33,491 nt of DNA from an uncultured Gammaproteobacteria bacterium (GTDB lineage: Bacteria; Pseudomonadota; Gammaproteobacteria; Pseudomonadales; Pseudohongiellaceae). The number at the start of each line of letters is the position of its first letter. Position 1 is the first letter of the stretch. A model generated the notes under the pieces. That model searched no databases. It was not told where the DNA came from and was given only the letters and a program-made list of their open reading frames with translations. The position numbers were made by a program, and so were the translations under genes. The stretch spans positions 1-33,491 of the forward strand of contig CAINTJ010000111.1 of the NCBI GenBank assembly GCA_903853385.1, given 5' to 3'. This document shows, piece after piece, positions 14,262 through 23,719 of the stretch.

Positions 14262-17180
14262 ATGCCTGGCTTATCCGGTTCACCGCTATTATCGCGCTTG
14301 CATTACCGCACCCTGCTGCCCCTCGCTGCGTTGCTGTCATTAACAGCAAGTCTGCATGCCCAGCCGGTGCCAGACAGTGCGCTGCCCAAGGAAGCTTTCA
14401 CGATCGCGCTTGACCAGCCGGCTCCGGCAAGTCCCAAGGTCAAGATCGGCAAACTCGACAACGGCATCCATTACTACATCCGTGCCAACGCCGAACCCAA
14501 GAATCGTGCCGAACTACGCCTGGTAGTAGATGCCGGATCAGTGCTGGAAGACGAAAGCCAGCTTGGCCTTGCCCATATGCTTGAGCATATGGCCTTCAAC
14601 GGCACCGAACATTTCAAGAAGCAGGAAATCGTCAGCTTCATGGAATCCATCGGCATGAAATTCGGGGCGGACCTGAATGCTTCAACCTCGTTCGACGAAA
14701 CCACCTACATGCTGCAACTGCCCACTGACAATCCGGCCTTTGTGGAAAAGGGCTTCCTGATCCTGAACGACTGGGCACAGGCCCTAACGCTTGACCCCGA
14801 AGAAATCAAACTCGAACGCGGGGTTGTTATCGAAGAGTGGCGACTCGGTCGCGGCGTGCAGGGACGCATCCGCGACCAACTACTGCCGATTCTGCTCAAG
14901 GATTCGAGGTATGCGAAGCGCCTGCCGATCGGCACAGTCGAGAATCTGCAAAATTTCAAACCGGAAGACTTGCGTCGCTTCTACCAGGACTGGTATCGCC
15001 CTGAGCTGATGGCCGTAGTGGCGGTGGGCGACTTTGATCCTGTCGCCATTGAACAACTGCTGCGTAAAAGTTTTGCCGGCATTCCTGCTTCGAAAAACCC
15101 GAAGCCTCGCACACGTTATGACGTACCCGCGCATAGTGACACCAAGTTTGCGATCTTCAACGATCCGGAACTGCCCGCTACCCAGATTGGCGTGATGCAC
15201 AAATTCCCGACCAGCAATGACTGGAGCGTGGGCGGATATCGTCAGCGCATGGTCGAGCATCTCTTCAATGGCATGCTCAGCACGCGCTTCCAGGAACTTA
15301 CCCGCCAGGCCAACCCGCCCTTCATTGCGGCTGCTGCCGGCCAGGATAGCCCCATCAAGCCACTGTCCGAACATGTGCTGCAGGCCGTGGTAACCGAGAC
15401 CGGCGCCCAACAAGGGTTGGAAGCCTTGCTGATGGAAGCCAAGCGTGCTGCGCGCTTAGGCTTTGCTGCTGACGAACTCGAACGCCAGAAAACCAACATG
15501 CTAAGGGGCGGTGAACAACAATACGCCAGTCGCGACAGCCGGGCTTCGGCTTCGCATGCCGCCGAGATGATTCGCTCTTACCTGACCGGCGAATCCATCC
15601 CCGGTGCAGAATATGAGCTGGCGCTGACCAAACGTTTTCTGCCCACCATCACGCTGGCAGAAGTCAACCAGTTCGGCCAGGACTGGATGAGCGGCACCAA
15701 TACGGTGGTCACCATGATGGCGCCAGCCAAGCCCGGCCTGGCGCTGCCCACTGCAGCCGAACTCGCAGCCGTGCTTGCCAAAGCCGCCGATGGCGACATC
15801 AAACCCAGGACTGACACCACCAACAATGCGCCCTTGCTCGCCTCTGTGCCTAAAGGCTCAAAAGTGACCGCTAGCCAGTCGCTCGACGGCGGTCTTACTG
15901 AATGGACCCTGGGCAATGGCATCAAGGTCATCCTCAAGCCCACTGATTTCAAAAAAGATGAGATTCTATTTACCGGTTTCAGCCAGGGCGGTACGTCACG
16001 AGTCAGCGACCAGGACTACATCCCTGCCAGCACGGCAGTGACGGTCATCGCCAATGGTGGCCTCGGTCAATTCAACACCACTGACTTGCAACGCAAGCTT
16101 ACCGGCAAGATTGCCAATGTGGCGCCGTTCATCAGCGAGTTCGATCAAGGCCTGCGTGGTGGTGCCTCCCCGGCCGATCTTGAGACCCTGTTTCAACTGA
16201 TCTATCTGCGCATGACCACACCGCGTGCTGACGCTACTTATTTCACCAATTTTAAGGCTCAAGCAAAAGTGGCTCTGCAAAACAGACTGAGCAATCCCGC
16301 TGCGGTGTTTGACGATGCCTTCACGCGCCTGATGTATCAGAACCATGCCCGGCGTCAGCCGCAGACACTGGAAACGCTCGACAAGTTTGATCTGGACAAA
16401 TCGCTGGCGATTTACCAGGAGCGGCTGGGTGACGCCACTGACTTTACCTTCATCTTCGTTGGCAATATTGATCTGAAGGTGATGCAACCCCTGGTGGAAA
16501 CCTATATCGGCGGCTTGCCCGTGTCAGGCCGCAAGCAGACGTGGAAGGATGTAGGGGTACGCACTCCGACCGGAGTGTTTGAAGAAACAGTAAGGAGCGG
16601 GCTCGAACCACAGAGCAGTACCCGCATCGTCTACACCGGCCCTTTCAACATCAAGAGTCTCAATGAACGCACGCTGTTCCAGGGCACAGTTGAACTGGTG
16701 CAAACCAGGCTGCGCAACGTCATGCGGGAACAGCTCGGCGGCACCTATAGCGTACAAACCGGTCGCGATTCCAGCTGGAGACCGATTGAAGCGTTCACGG
16801 TAATGATCAATTTTTCTTCTGATCCGGCACGGGCCGAAGAGATGTCAACGGCACTGTTCGCCGAGATCGAAAAGCTGAAGACTGCCGGGCCAACAGATGT
16901 TGAAGTCGCTGATGAAAAGCAGACGCTATTGCGCCTGTTCGAGAACAGCAGCAAACAAAATAGCGGCTGGATGGGCGGGCTTACTTTTGCCTACAGCTTC
17001 GGCGTCAATCCTGGTGCCAGTGAATACCTGGCCTTCCCCAAGTCGGTAGAAAGTATGACAGTAGCTTCGGTACGCAAGGCCGTCGGGCAGTACTTCAACA
17101 AGGACAATCATATCCGGGTGGTGTTGTTACCGGAAAAGATGCCTGCGCAATCCACACCGGCTGCTGATGTAAAAAAATAA
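14262..17180 (+). CDS. Periplasmic M16-family zinc metallopeptidase (PqqL-like)
   Basis: A 972-residue exported peptidase with two M16 repeats, like E. coli PqqL in size. Residues 1-33 are a signal peptide (LLPLAALLSLTASLHA-Q). The first M16 module holds the inverted zinc motif HMLEH (H105, E108, H109) in LGLAHMLEHMAFNGTEHF, with the distal zinc ligand Glu185 in KLERGVVIEEW. The second module (about 530-930) lacks the motif, as is usual, and forms the other half of the clamshell; GGTYSVQTGRDSSW near 825 is the R/Y-type substrate-binding segment. The start at 14262 is fixed by AAGGAA at 14249-14254, 7 bp before the ATG, and by the signal peptide; upstream in-frame ATGs lack both. It probably degrades peptides in the periplasm. 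It stands alone, between divergent and convergent neighbours. Confidence 0.92.
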   Translation: MPGLSGSPLLSRLHYRTLLPLAALLSLTASLHAQPVPDSALPKEAFTIALDQPAPASPKVKIGKLDNGIHYYIRANAEPKNRAELRLVVDAGSVLEDESQLGLAHMLEHMAFNGTEHFKKQEIVSFMESIGMKFGADLNASTSFDETTYMLQLPTDNPAFVEKGFLILNDWAQALTLDPEEIKLERGVVIEEWRLGRGVQGRIRDQLLPILLKDSRYAKRLPIGTVENLQNFKPEDLRRFYQDWYRPELMAVVAVGDFDPVAIEQLLRKSFAGIPASKNPKPRTRYDVPAHSDTKFAIFNDPELPATQIGVMHKFPTSNDWSVGGYRQRMVEHLFNGMLSTRFQELTRQANPPFIAAAAGQDSPIKPLSEHVLQAVVTETGAQQGLEALLMEAKRAARLGFAADELERQKTNMLRGGEQQYASRDSRASASHAAEMIRSYLTGESIPGAEYELALTKRFLPTITLAEVNQFGQDWMSGTNTVVTMMAPAKPGLALPTAAELAAVLAKAADGDIKPRTDTTNNAPLLASVPKGSKVTASQSLDGGLTEWTLGNGIKVILKPTDFKKDEILFTGFSQGGTSRVSDQDYIPASTAVTVIANGGLGQFNTTDLQRKLTGKIANVAPFISEFDQGLRGGASPADLETLFQLIYLRMTTPRADATYFTNFKAQAKVALQNRLSNPAAVFDDAFTRLMYQNHARRQPQTLETLDKFDLDKSLAIYQERLGDATDFTFIFVGNIDLKVMQPLVETYIGGLPVSGRKQTWKDVGVRTPTGVFEETVRSGLEPQSSTRIVYTGPFNIKSLNERTLFQGTVELVQTRLRNVMREQLGGTYSVQTGRDSSWRPIEAFTVMINFSSDPARAEEMSTALFAEIEKLKTAGPTDVEVADEKQTLLRLFENSSKQNSGWMGGLTFAYSFGVNPGASEYLAFPKSVESMTVASVRKAVGQYFNKDNHIRVVLLPEKMPAQSTPAADVKK

Positions 17181-17193
17181 TTGCAGGGTTGGC

Positions 17194-17254
17194 AATCAGC
17201 AACACGACACCCGGTAATGGCGTTGGGCAACACCCGGCGCCATCGCTGCTGATT
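17194..17254. terminator. Possible shared hairpin between convergent genes
   Basis: AATCAGCA (17194-17201) and TGCTGATT (17247-17254) are 8-bp inverted arms enclosing a smaller pair ATGGCG / CGCCAT. The structure sits between the M16 stop and the stop of the convergent secreted-protein gene. No T-tract follows on either strand, so terminator function is only a guess. Confidence 0.3.
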
Positions 17255-17693
17255 ACTCGGGCAGCTTCGCTGCCTGTTCAGTGGCAAGAGCATTATTGTC
17301 AGGTTGCTTGCTACTCTGGTTTTGCGCGTCCTTGGCCTTTTTGCGTTTTTCATGGGGCGGCGGCGCATCACTCTTCTCAAAAGTTCTGAACATGCAGCGC
17401 TCACCATCCACAATGACCGAGCTGAATTGATCAAGCGCATCCATCGTGCCCGTTACGAATCCGATGCCGATTGCAAACGGCAAACCAAAACAAGGCGCCC
17501 AAAACGTGGCGCGATACCACTGTTTGTGGACGTCTTGTACAAACAACTCATTTTTATCTTCGGATTGCCAATCCCGGATGCTGCCGTGATTGGCAAAATG
17601 GATCGTGGCCGGCTCGGCAGCAGCCGCCAGAGTGGACAACAGCAGGCCAGCGGCCATCAACAAACGACGAGATGAGTTAATGAACTTGACCAT
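17253..17693 (-). CDS. Small secreted protein, DUF6491-like
   Basis: A 146-residue protein with a signal peptide (residues about 1-26: RRLLMAAGLLLSTLAAAAE). The mature part has IHFANHGSIRDWQSEDKNEL, LFVQDVHKQWYRATFWAPC and FGLPFAIGIGFVTG, then a DQFSSVIVDGERC segment with a second Cys. This pattern resembles the DUF6491 group of small exported proteins; the two cysteines may form a disulfide. The C-terminal 35 residues are charged and low-complexity (PPPHEKRKKAKDAQNQ). The ATG at 17693 has AGGAAG upstream. It is followed on the same strand by nothing and preceded, 53 bp away, by the MHS transporter gene. Function unknown; the family assignment is from memory and tentative. Confidence 0.65.
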   Translation of the reverse strand: MVKFINSSRRLLMAAGLLLSTLAAAAEPATIHFANHGSIRDWQSEDKNELFVQDVHKQWYRATFWAPCFGLPFAIGIGFVTGTMDALDQFSSVIVDGERCMFRTFEKSDAPPPHEKRKKAKDAQNQSSKQPDNNALATEQAAKLPE

Positions 17694-17746
17694 TGCAGCT
17701 TCCTGTTTCTGTCATAAGGCTGAGTTTACACCATTGCCGGTAGCCG

Positions 17747-19369
17747 CTATTCGATTTGTTCGGAACCCAAAGTCTCCCGCAAAAAAAATGTCCCAATCAC
17801 CGCAGTCATCACTGCAATCCCGATTGGATACCACAGCCCATAATAAATATCACCGGTATAAGCCACCAACGCAAACGACACCGTTGGCAGAAAACCGCCA
17901 AACCAGCCATTGCCAATGTGATAAGGCAACGACATCGAGGTATAACGAATACGGGCCGGGAACAACTCCACCAGCCACGCTGCAATCGGTCCATAAACCA
18001 TCGTCACGTAGATAACCAGCAGTGTCAGAATCCCCAACACCATGCCGTAATTAATGCGGTCTGGATCAGCACTGGCTGGATAACCGGCTGCATTTAATGC
18101 TGCCGTCACTTGCTTGCCGAACGCCGTACTTTGGGCGGCAAATTCAGCGGCAGACAAGGGTGAGCCTTCGAAGGCTGTAATGGTGTTGGTCCCGATACGC
18201 ACCGCCGCCACTGCGCCAGGAGCATTCTCGTTGGAGTAAGGGATGCCGGTGCGAGCCAACTGGCCTTTGACCACATCACACGATGCCGTGAATACCGCCT
18301 TGCCAACCGGATCAAACTGGAACTTGCAGGCCGCTGCATCGGCCACTACCACCACCGGGCTTTGCGTTTGTGCCAATTCAATGGCCGGATTGGCGTAATA
18401 AGTCAGCGCCTTGAACAGCGGGAAATAGGTGCACGCTGCCAGCACACAACCGGCCAGCACGATTTTCTTGCGGCCAATTTTGTCTGACAAGGCACCAAAC
18501 ACAATGAAGAATGGCGTACCCAGCAACAACCCGCCTGCCATCAGCATGTTGGCAGTGAAAGCATCCATCTTCAGGGTCTGGGTGAGGAAAAACAGCGAGT
18601 AGAACTGGCCGCAATACCACACGACTGCCTGGCCGGCGGTGCCGCCGGCCAGTGCCAGTAATACCACTTTCAAATTGGACCAGCGCGCAAACGAATCCGT
18701 CAGTGGCGCTTTGGAAGCAAGTCCTGCCGACTTCATTTCCAGAAACACCGGCGACTCACTCAGTTGCAGGCGGATGTACACCGACACTCCCAGCAGCAAT
18801 AGCGACACCAGGAAAGGAATGCGCCAGCCCCACACATCGAAGTCTGCTCCCAGCATGGAGCGACAGGCCAGAATCACCAGCAATGACAAAAACAAACCCA
18901 GTGTCGCCGTGGTCTGGATGCAGCTCGTGTAGAGTCCGCGTTTGCCGGCCGGGGCATGTTCGGCCACATAGGTAGCCGCGCCGCCGTATTCACCGCCCAG
19001 AGCCAGCCCCTGCAGCAAGCGCAACAACACCAGCAAGACCGGCGCTGCCACCCCGATCTTACTGTAAGCGGGCAGCATACCTACCAGGGCGGTGGAACAA
19101 CCCATGATGATGATCGTGATCAGGAAGGTATGTTTGCGGCCGGCAAGGTCGCCCAGGCGACCAAAAATCAGCGCACCAAAGGGCCGCACGGCGAAACCGG
19201 CCGCAAAGGCCAGCAATGCAAAAATGAAAGCGGTGGTTTCATTGACGCCAGCAAAGAATTGCTTGCTGATAATGGATGCCAGCGAGCCATAGAGGTAAAA
19301 GTCGTACCACTCGAACACCGTGCCCAGTGATGAAGCAAAAATGACTTGTCGATGGGCTTTATCGATCAC
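17747..19369 (-). CDS. MHS-family metabolite:H+ symporter with extra periplasmic loop
   Basis: A 540-residue MFS transporter of the metabolite:H+ symporter (MHS) group, related to KgtP, ShiA and ProP, in the inner membrane. Marks are GTVFEWYDFYLYGSLA in helix 1, VRPFGALIFGRLGDLAGRKHTF (61-82), LLRLLQGLALGGEYGGAATYVAE (115-137), the loop SDKIGRKKIV and the late motif SMSLPYHIGNGWFGG. Between helices of the second half lies an extra hydrophilic stretch of about 110 residues (328-440), containing Cys348 and Cys364, probably outside the membrane. Some long MHS proteins carry such a loop. The start codon is GTG at 19369, because no in-frame ATG lies near. Typical substrates of the family are dicarboxylates, osmolytes or aromatic acids; the actual one is unknown. 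Confidence 0.88.
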   Translation of the reverse strand: MIDKAHRQVIFASSLGTVFEWYDFYLYGSLASIISKQFFAGVNETTAFIFALLAFAAGFAVRPFGALIFGRLGDLAGRKHTFLITIIIMGCSTALVGMLPAYSKIGVAAPVLLVLLRLLQGLALGGEYGGAATYVAEHAPAGKRGLYTSCIQTTATLGLFLSLLVILACRSMLGADFDVWGWRIPFLVSLLLLGVSVYIRLQLSESPVFLEMKSAGLASKAPLTDSFARWSNLKVVLLALAGGTAGQAVVWYCGQFYSLFFLTQTLKMDAFTANMLMAGGLLLGTPFFIVFGALSDKIGRKKIVLAGCVLAACTYFPLFKALTYYANPAIELAQTQSPVVVVADAAACKFQFDPVGKAVFTASCDVVKGQLARTGIPYSNENAPGAVAAVRIGTNTITAFEGSPLSAAEFAAQSTAFGKQVTAALNAAGYPASADPDRINYGMVLGILTLLVIYVTMVYGPIAAWLVELFPARIRYTSMSLPYHIGNGWFGGFLPTVSFALVAYTGDIYYGLWYPIGIAVMTAVIGTFFLRETLGSEQIE

Positions 19370-19459
19370 GCGCGGGCATCCACTTGGTCTGAGAAGATCG
19401 CAAGTTATGCCAATGTCCCGACCAAGTCCATCCAGTTACGGGCGGCGAGGAAGTGAAAT

Positions 19460-20203
19460 TCACCGTTCCGGCGACTTTTGCAATTCGATTGTGCAGAACA
19501 GCCCTAATTGTCTGGCAAACGGTGACAACAGCCCTTCGACTGCCCGCACCAAACCGTACATAAACCCCGGCAGCATCGCACTTCTTGCAACACCGCCACT
19601 GACAATATAGGTCAACGGTGAATGGTATGTGATCGAGCGGATTTGCAAGTGCGGGTACAGCTTGTCAAACAGCTCCCGGTCACGTTCAAAATAGATGTAA
19701 GGCAAAGCCTGGTTACTGTTTGACAAGGGCTTGCCGGCCGCTATGGCCCTGCCGCCGTTTTCATCAAAAGGTTCGTGATGAAAACGTTTGTAAATGAATC
19801 TGCCCAGCCAGCTATTGGCCGGCTCCGTCATTATTACAATCCCGCCAGCGACCAGAGTGCGCTGGGCTTCCTGCAGAAACAAATGGGGATTGGGGATGTG
19901 ATGAAACACATTCAGCAGCATGATGCTGGCAAGTTCATTGGCATCAAATGGTAATTGTTCGGCGCTAAATACCCGATCAACTGTCAACAACTCCTGCACA
20001 TCCGAAGTGATGACTTCGGGAAACAGGTCTTTGAGAAAGCCGCCGCCTGAGCCAATTTCCAGATACTTGCCCTGCTTTTGACATCTGGATTTGTTTATAA
20101 AGACACGATACCAGTCCATGTATATTTTTTTCAGGAACGGTTTGCGCAGCAATATCTCGCGATGAGCCAGGGTAGCTCTGGGATCATCCAGTTCAAATGC
20201 CAT
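19460..20203 (-). CDS. Class I SAM-dependent methyltransferase (Methyltransf_11 type)
   Basis: A 247-residue cytoplasmic enzyme. Motif I is GKYLEIGSGGGFLKDLFPEVI, followed by ITSDVQE at the end of strand 2, LPFDANELASIMLLNVFHHIPNPHLFLQEAQRTLVAGGIVIMTEP (motifs II and III) and a C-terminal half with aromatic patches (YIYFERDRELFDKLYP) that may bind a lipid or small molecule. The start at ATG 20203 is chosen; an in-frame GTG at 20221 is possible and neither has a clear ribosome-binding site. The gene begins 27 bp after the ppsA stop on the same strand, so it is probably read through from ppsA, although a link to PEP synthesis is not evident. Substrate unknown. Confidence 0.8.
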   Translation of the reverse strand: MAFELDDPRATLAHREILLRKPFLKKIYMDWYRVFINKSRCQKQGKYLEIGSGGGFLKDLFPEVITSDVQELLTVDRVFSAEQLPFDANELASIMLLNVFHHIPNPHLFLQEAQRTLVAGGIVIMTEPANSWLGRFIYKRFHHEPFDENGGRAIAAGKPLSNSNQALPYIYFERDRELFDKLYPHLQIRSITYHSPLTYIVSGGVARSAMLPGFMYGLVRAVEGLLSPFARQLGLFCTIELQKSPER

Positions 20204-20230
20204 GACATATTTTGTGAACACAGGCGGCCG

Positions 20231-22603
20231 TCACTTACCCTTGAGATGTTCAGCCAGATAAAGCCAGGTATCCACCATGGAATCGGGCGTCAGCGACACG
20301 GTTTCGATGCCCTGCTCCAACAACCATTTGGCCAGATCGGGATGATCGGACGGCCCCTGGCCGCAGATACCCACATATTTGCCAGCTTTGCGACAGGCCT
20401 GGATCGCCATCGACAGCAGCGCTTTCACCGCCGGATTGCGTTCATCAAAGGCACCCGCCACTACCGCCGAGTCTCGATCCAGCCCGAGCGTAAGCTGGGT
20501 CAAGTCATTGGAGCCGATTGAGAAGCCATCGAAATGTTCAAGGAATTCCGCTGCCAGCAAGGCATTGGCCGGGATCTCGCACATCATGATCACCCGCAAG
20601 CCGTTGGTACCACGTACCAGCCCAAAGCTGGCCAGCAGTGCAATTACCTGCGTGGCTTCATCGATAGTGCGACAGAACGGAATCATGACTTCCACGTTGG
20701 TCAGCCCCATCTCATCTCGCACATATTTGAGGGCACGGCATTCCAGTTCGAAACAGTCCTTGAACGAAGCTGACACATAGCGCGATGCTCCCCGGAACCC
20801 CAGCATCGGATTTTCTTCTTCCGGCTCATACTCAATGCCGCCGATCAGATGGGCATATTCGTTGGACTTGAAATCAGACATGCGCACGATGACTTTTTTG
20901 GGAGCAAAAGCACCGGCAATGGTGGCAATGCCTTCCACCAGTTTTTGCACGTAGAACTCGACCGGGCCTGGGTAACCATCAATGCGGCGATCTATCACTG
21001 TTTTCAGAGCAGCCGGCAAACTGGCATAGTTGAGCAGCGCCTTTGGATGCACACCGATCATGCGGTTGATAATGAATTCCAGCCGGGCCAGACCTACACC
21101 CTGATTGGGATAGGCCTGAAAATCAAAGGCGCGGTCAGGATTGCCGACGTTCATCATCAGCTTGAATCCCAGTGACGGCATCGCAGCCAGATCGTTGCGG
21201 GTGATCTCGAATTTCAGCAAGCCTTCATAGACATGGCCGGTATCGCCTTCCGAACAGGCCACGGTGACATTGGCACCATTCATCAGCAGCGCGGTGGCAT
21301 TGCCACAACCCACCACTGCCGGTATGCCCAGCTCGCGGGCGATGATCGCTGCATGACAGGTACGACCACCGCGGTTGGTGACGATGGCCGAGGCTTTTTT
21401 CATCACCGGCTCCCAATCGGGATCCGTCATGTCGGACACCAAAACGTCACCGGTCTGCACCAGATGCATTTCCGTCACATCCTTGATGATCCGTACCGGG
21501 CCACTGCCAATGCGGGCGCCAATGCTGCGGCCTTCGCACAGGGCTTTGCCCTTTTCCTTGAGTACATAGCGCTCCATCAGATTGGCATTGTCGCGACTCT
21601 TCACGGTTTCCGGGCGCGCCTGCAGGATGTAGAGCTTGCCATCGTCGCCATCTTTGCCCCATTCGATGTCCATCGGGCGCTGGTAATGTTTTTCAATGAT
21701 CAGCGCCTGTTGTGCCAGCTCCTGCACATCGGCATCCGACAGTGAGAACCGACGGCGCTCGGAGTCGGCTACGGGTACGGTTTGCACTGATTTGCCGGTG
21801 ACGCCGCTGCCGGTGTAGATCATCTTGATGGCTTTGGTGCCAAGGTTGCGACGCAGGATAGCCGGACGGCCGGCCCGCAGTGTGGCTTTGTGCACATAGA
21901 ATTCATCGGGATTCACCGCACCCTGTACTACCGTTTCGCCCAGCCCGTAGGATGCAGTGATGAAGATCACTCCATCGAATCCCGACTCGGTATCCAGCGT
22001 GAACATCACCCCGGCGGCACCCGTCTCACTGCGCACCATGCGTTGTATGCCGGCAGAGAGCGCCACATGACTGTGTTCAAACCCTTTGTGCACGCGATAG
22101 GTAATGGCGCGATCATTGTAGAGTGAGGCAAATACTTCGTGCACAGACTTGAGTACATTGTCGATGCCGCGAATATTGAGAAAGGTTTCCTGCTGGCCGG
22201 CAAAGGAGGCATCCGGCAAATCTTCGGCGGTGGCAGAAGAACGCACTGCCACTGCCATGTCTGCATTGGACTCGGTCATTAGCGCAAAATTGCTGCGGAT
22301 GCTTTGCTCCAGGCTGGCGGTGAAAGGTGTTTCGATGATCCAGCGGCGGATCTGGGCACCGGTGGTGGCCAGCGCCTGCATGTCTTCCACATCCAGCGTC
22401 GCGAGCGCGGCCTTGATGCGAGCGTCCAGACCGCTTTGCTTGAGAAAGTCGCGATAGGCCTGGGCAGTGGTGGCAAAGCCGTCGGGGACAGTGACCCCGG
22501 CGTGGGCCAGCTGGCTGATCATCTCGCCCAGCGACGCATTCTTGCCGCCCACCTGCTCGACTTCATGCATGCCAAGCTCTCTGAACCATTTCACTTCCGC
22601 CAA
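20231..22603 (-). CDS. ppsA: Phosphoenolpyruvate synthase PpsA
   Basis: A 790-residue cytoplasmic enzyme converting pyruvate and ATP to PEP, AMP and phosphate for gluconeogenesis. The domains are in the normal order: N-terminal ATP-binding domain ([11 protein letters not shown] at 19-29, [26 protein letters not shown] at about 118-143), the swivelling phosphohistidine domain ([23 protein letters not shown], catalytic His417) and the PEP/pyruvate barrel ([33 protein letters not shown]). Thr415, two residues before the His, is the site that PpsR-type regulators phosphorylate. The start codon is TTG at 22603: the first residues align with the start of E. coli PpsA and a purine-rich GGGGTG lies upstream. 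It diverges from ppsR with 130 bp between them, the usual arrangement. Confidence 0.97.
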   Translation of the reverse strand: MAEVKWFRELGMHEVEQVGGKNASLGEMISQLAHAGVTVPDGFATTAQAYRDFLKQSGLDARIKAALATLDVEDMQALATTGAQIRRWIIETPFTASLEQSIRSNFALMTESNADMAVAVRSSATAEDLPDASFAGQQETFLNIRGIDNVLKSVHEVFASLYNDRAITYRVHKGFEHSHVALSAGIQRMVRSETGAAGVMFTLDTESGFDGVIFITASYGLGETVVQGAVNPDEFYVHKATLRAGRPAILRRNLGTKAIKMIYTGSGVTGKSVQTVPVADSERRRFSLSDADVQELAQQALIIEKHYQRPMDIEWGKDGDDGKLYILQARPETVKSRDNANLMERYVLKEKGKALCEGRSIGARIGSGPVRIIKDVTEMHLVQTGDVLVSDMTDPDWEPVMKKASAIVTNRGGRTCHAAIIARELGIPAVVGCGNATALLMNGANVTVACSEGDTGHVYEGLLKFEITRNDLAAMPSLGFKLMMNVGNPDRAFDFQAYPNQGVGLARLEFIINRMIGVHPKALLNYASLPAALKTVIDRRIDGYPGPVEFYVQKLVEGIATIAGAFAPKKVIVRMSDFKSNEYAHLIGGIEYEPEEENPMLGFRGASRYVSASFKDCFELECRALKYVRDEMGLTNVEVMIPFCRTIDEATQVIALLASFGLVRGTNGLRVIMMCEIPANALLAAEFLEHFDGFSIGSNDLTQLTLGLDRDSAVVAGAFDERNPAVKALLSMAIQACRKAGKYVGICGQGPSDHPDLAKWLLEQGIETVSLTPDSMVDTWLYLAEHLKGK

Positions 22604-22641
22604 GGTAGCACCCCATTATTTTCAGCAATACAAATCAGGTA

Positions 22642-22691
22642 CAGTGTCAGGCACTGCGAGCAAGCATTTTAGATTATCCCTGCGCTAAAAT
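22642..22691. promoter_or_regulatory. Divergent ppsA-ppsR control region with two inverted repeats
   Basis: Two palindromes lie between the divergent starts. CAGTG-TCAGG-CACTG occupies 22642-22656, and ATTTTAG (22666-22672) with CTAAAAT (22685-22691) forms 7-bp arms around 12 bp. Each arm of the second contains TAAAAT, a good -10 box, one on each strand, so mirrored divergent promoters are possible. Convincing -35 boxes are absent, so an activator may be needed. Which protein binds is unknown. Confidence 0.4.
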
Positions 22692-22733
22692 CCCTGCACT
22701 TGATGACTGAATTTTCCCTGCTGGAAGCCGAGC

Positions 22734-23555
22734 ATGAGCCGCATTGCCTTTTACATATCCGACAGCACGGGCATTACCGCCCACACGCTCGGGCAGAGTC
22801 TGCTGGCACAATTTGAAGACCTGCAGATCGAGCACATCATCATTCCGTTTGTTGACAATCACGACAAGGTGCAGTCGGTAATTGAGCGCATCAATGCCGC
22901 CACCGACAGCCAGGGCGGCTTGCCTGCCATTGTGTTTTCCACTCTGGTCAATGATGATTTGCGGGTTCAGCTGGCGGCGAGCCGCTGCTATCTGGTGGAC
23001 ATCCTGGGCACGTTCCTGAAACCGCTAGAACAAGTGCTGAAAGTGCACTCCTCCTACAGTGTGGGCCGCGCACGCGGCGATACCACCGATGACAGCTACA
23101 AGAACCGCATCAATGCGGTGAACTATGCACTAGACAATGATGATGGCTCCCGCCTCAATCAATACGGACTCGCCGATGTAATCCTGGTGGGGGTATCGCG
23201 CTGCGGCAAAACTCCGACCTGCCTCTATATGGCCATGCAGTTCGGCGTATTCGCCGCCAACTATCCGATTACCGAAGAAGATATCAGTGAACTTGAATTG
23301 CCCAAGAGCCTGCAGCACCATAAAGGCAGATTGTTCGGGCTGACGATTGATCCGGAACGTCTGGCTACCATCCGTCATGAACGCCGCCCGGGCAGCAAAT
23401 ATGCCTCGCTCAAGCAATGTGATTATGAAATACGCGAAGCAGTGGCGATGTTTCGCCGCTACGGCATTCCCTATCTTGATACCACCCATTTTTCGATAGA
23501 AGAAATTTCCACACGCATCCTGTCCCAGCTTGGCATTGACCGGCAGCGGAAATGA
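22734..23555 (+). CDS. ppsR: PEP synthase regulatory kinase/pyrophosphorylase PpsR
   Basis: A 273-residue DUF299 protein that switches PEP synthase off by ADP-dependent phosphorylation of a threonine next to the catalytic histidine, and on again by phosphate-dependent removal. It starts RIAFYISDSTGITAHTLGQSLLAQF as is typical, and carries the P-loop GVSRCGKTPTCLYMA (153-167) followed by NYPITEEDISELELPKSL and RLFGLTIDPERL. The length is standard. The ATG at 22734 lies at the expected family start. Its target, PpsA, is encoded divergently next to it and retains the target Thr. It converges on the TonB receptor gene, with a strong hairpin between the two stops. The assignment is secure. Confidence 0.96.
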   Translation: MSRIAFYISDSTGITAHTLGQSLLAQFEDLQIEHIIIPFVDNHDKVQSVIERINAATDSQGGLPAIVFSTLVNDDLRVQLAASRCYLVDILGTFLKPLEQVLKVHSSYSVGRARGDTTDDSYKNRINAVNYALDNDDGSRLNQYGLADVILVGVSRCGKTPTCLYMAMQFGVFAANYPITEEDISELELPKSLQHHKGRLFGLTIDPERLATIRHERRPGSKYASLKQCDYEIREAVAMFRRYGIPYLDTTHFSIEEISTRILSQLGIDRQRK

Positions 23556-23621
23556 CCATAGCAAACCATCGCCACCTGACACGGTTCCGGCCGCAGGCAG
23601 CCAATAGCAATTTCAGCCCAT

Positions 23622-23655
23622 AAAAAACGGCGAGTGTTGCCACCCGCCGTTTCTG
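23622..23655. terminator. Bidirectional intrinsic terminator
   Basis: AAACGGCG (23625-23632) pairs with CGCCGTTT (23645-23652) over 8 bp, with a further GTG/CAC pairing inside. An A-run precedes and a T-run follows, so on each strand a GC-rich stem is followed by Us. It lies between the convergent ppsR and TonB-receptor genes and can serve both. Confidence 0.85.
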
Positions 23656-23719
23656 GTTCTGCACCTGGCTGGCATTGCGCCAGCCGGGTGCAGGATTGAA
23701 TCACCAAGCGCCAGCGCGC

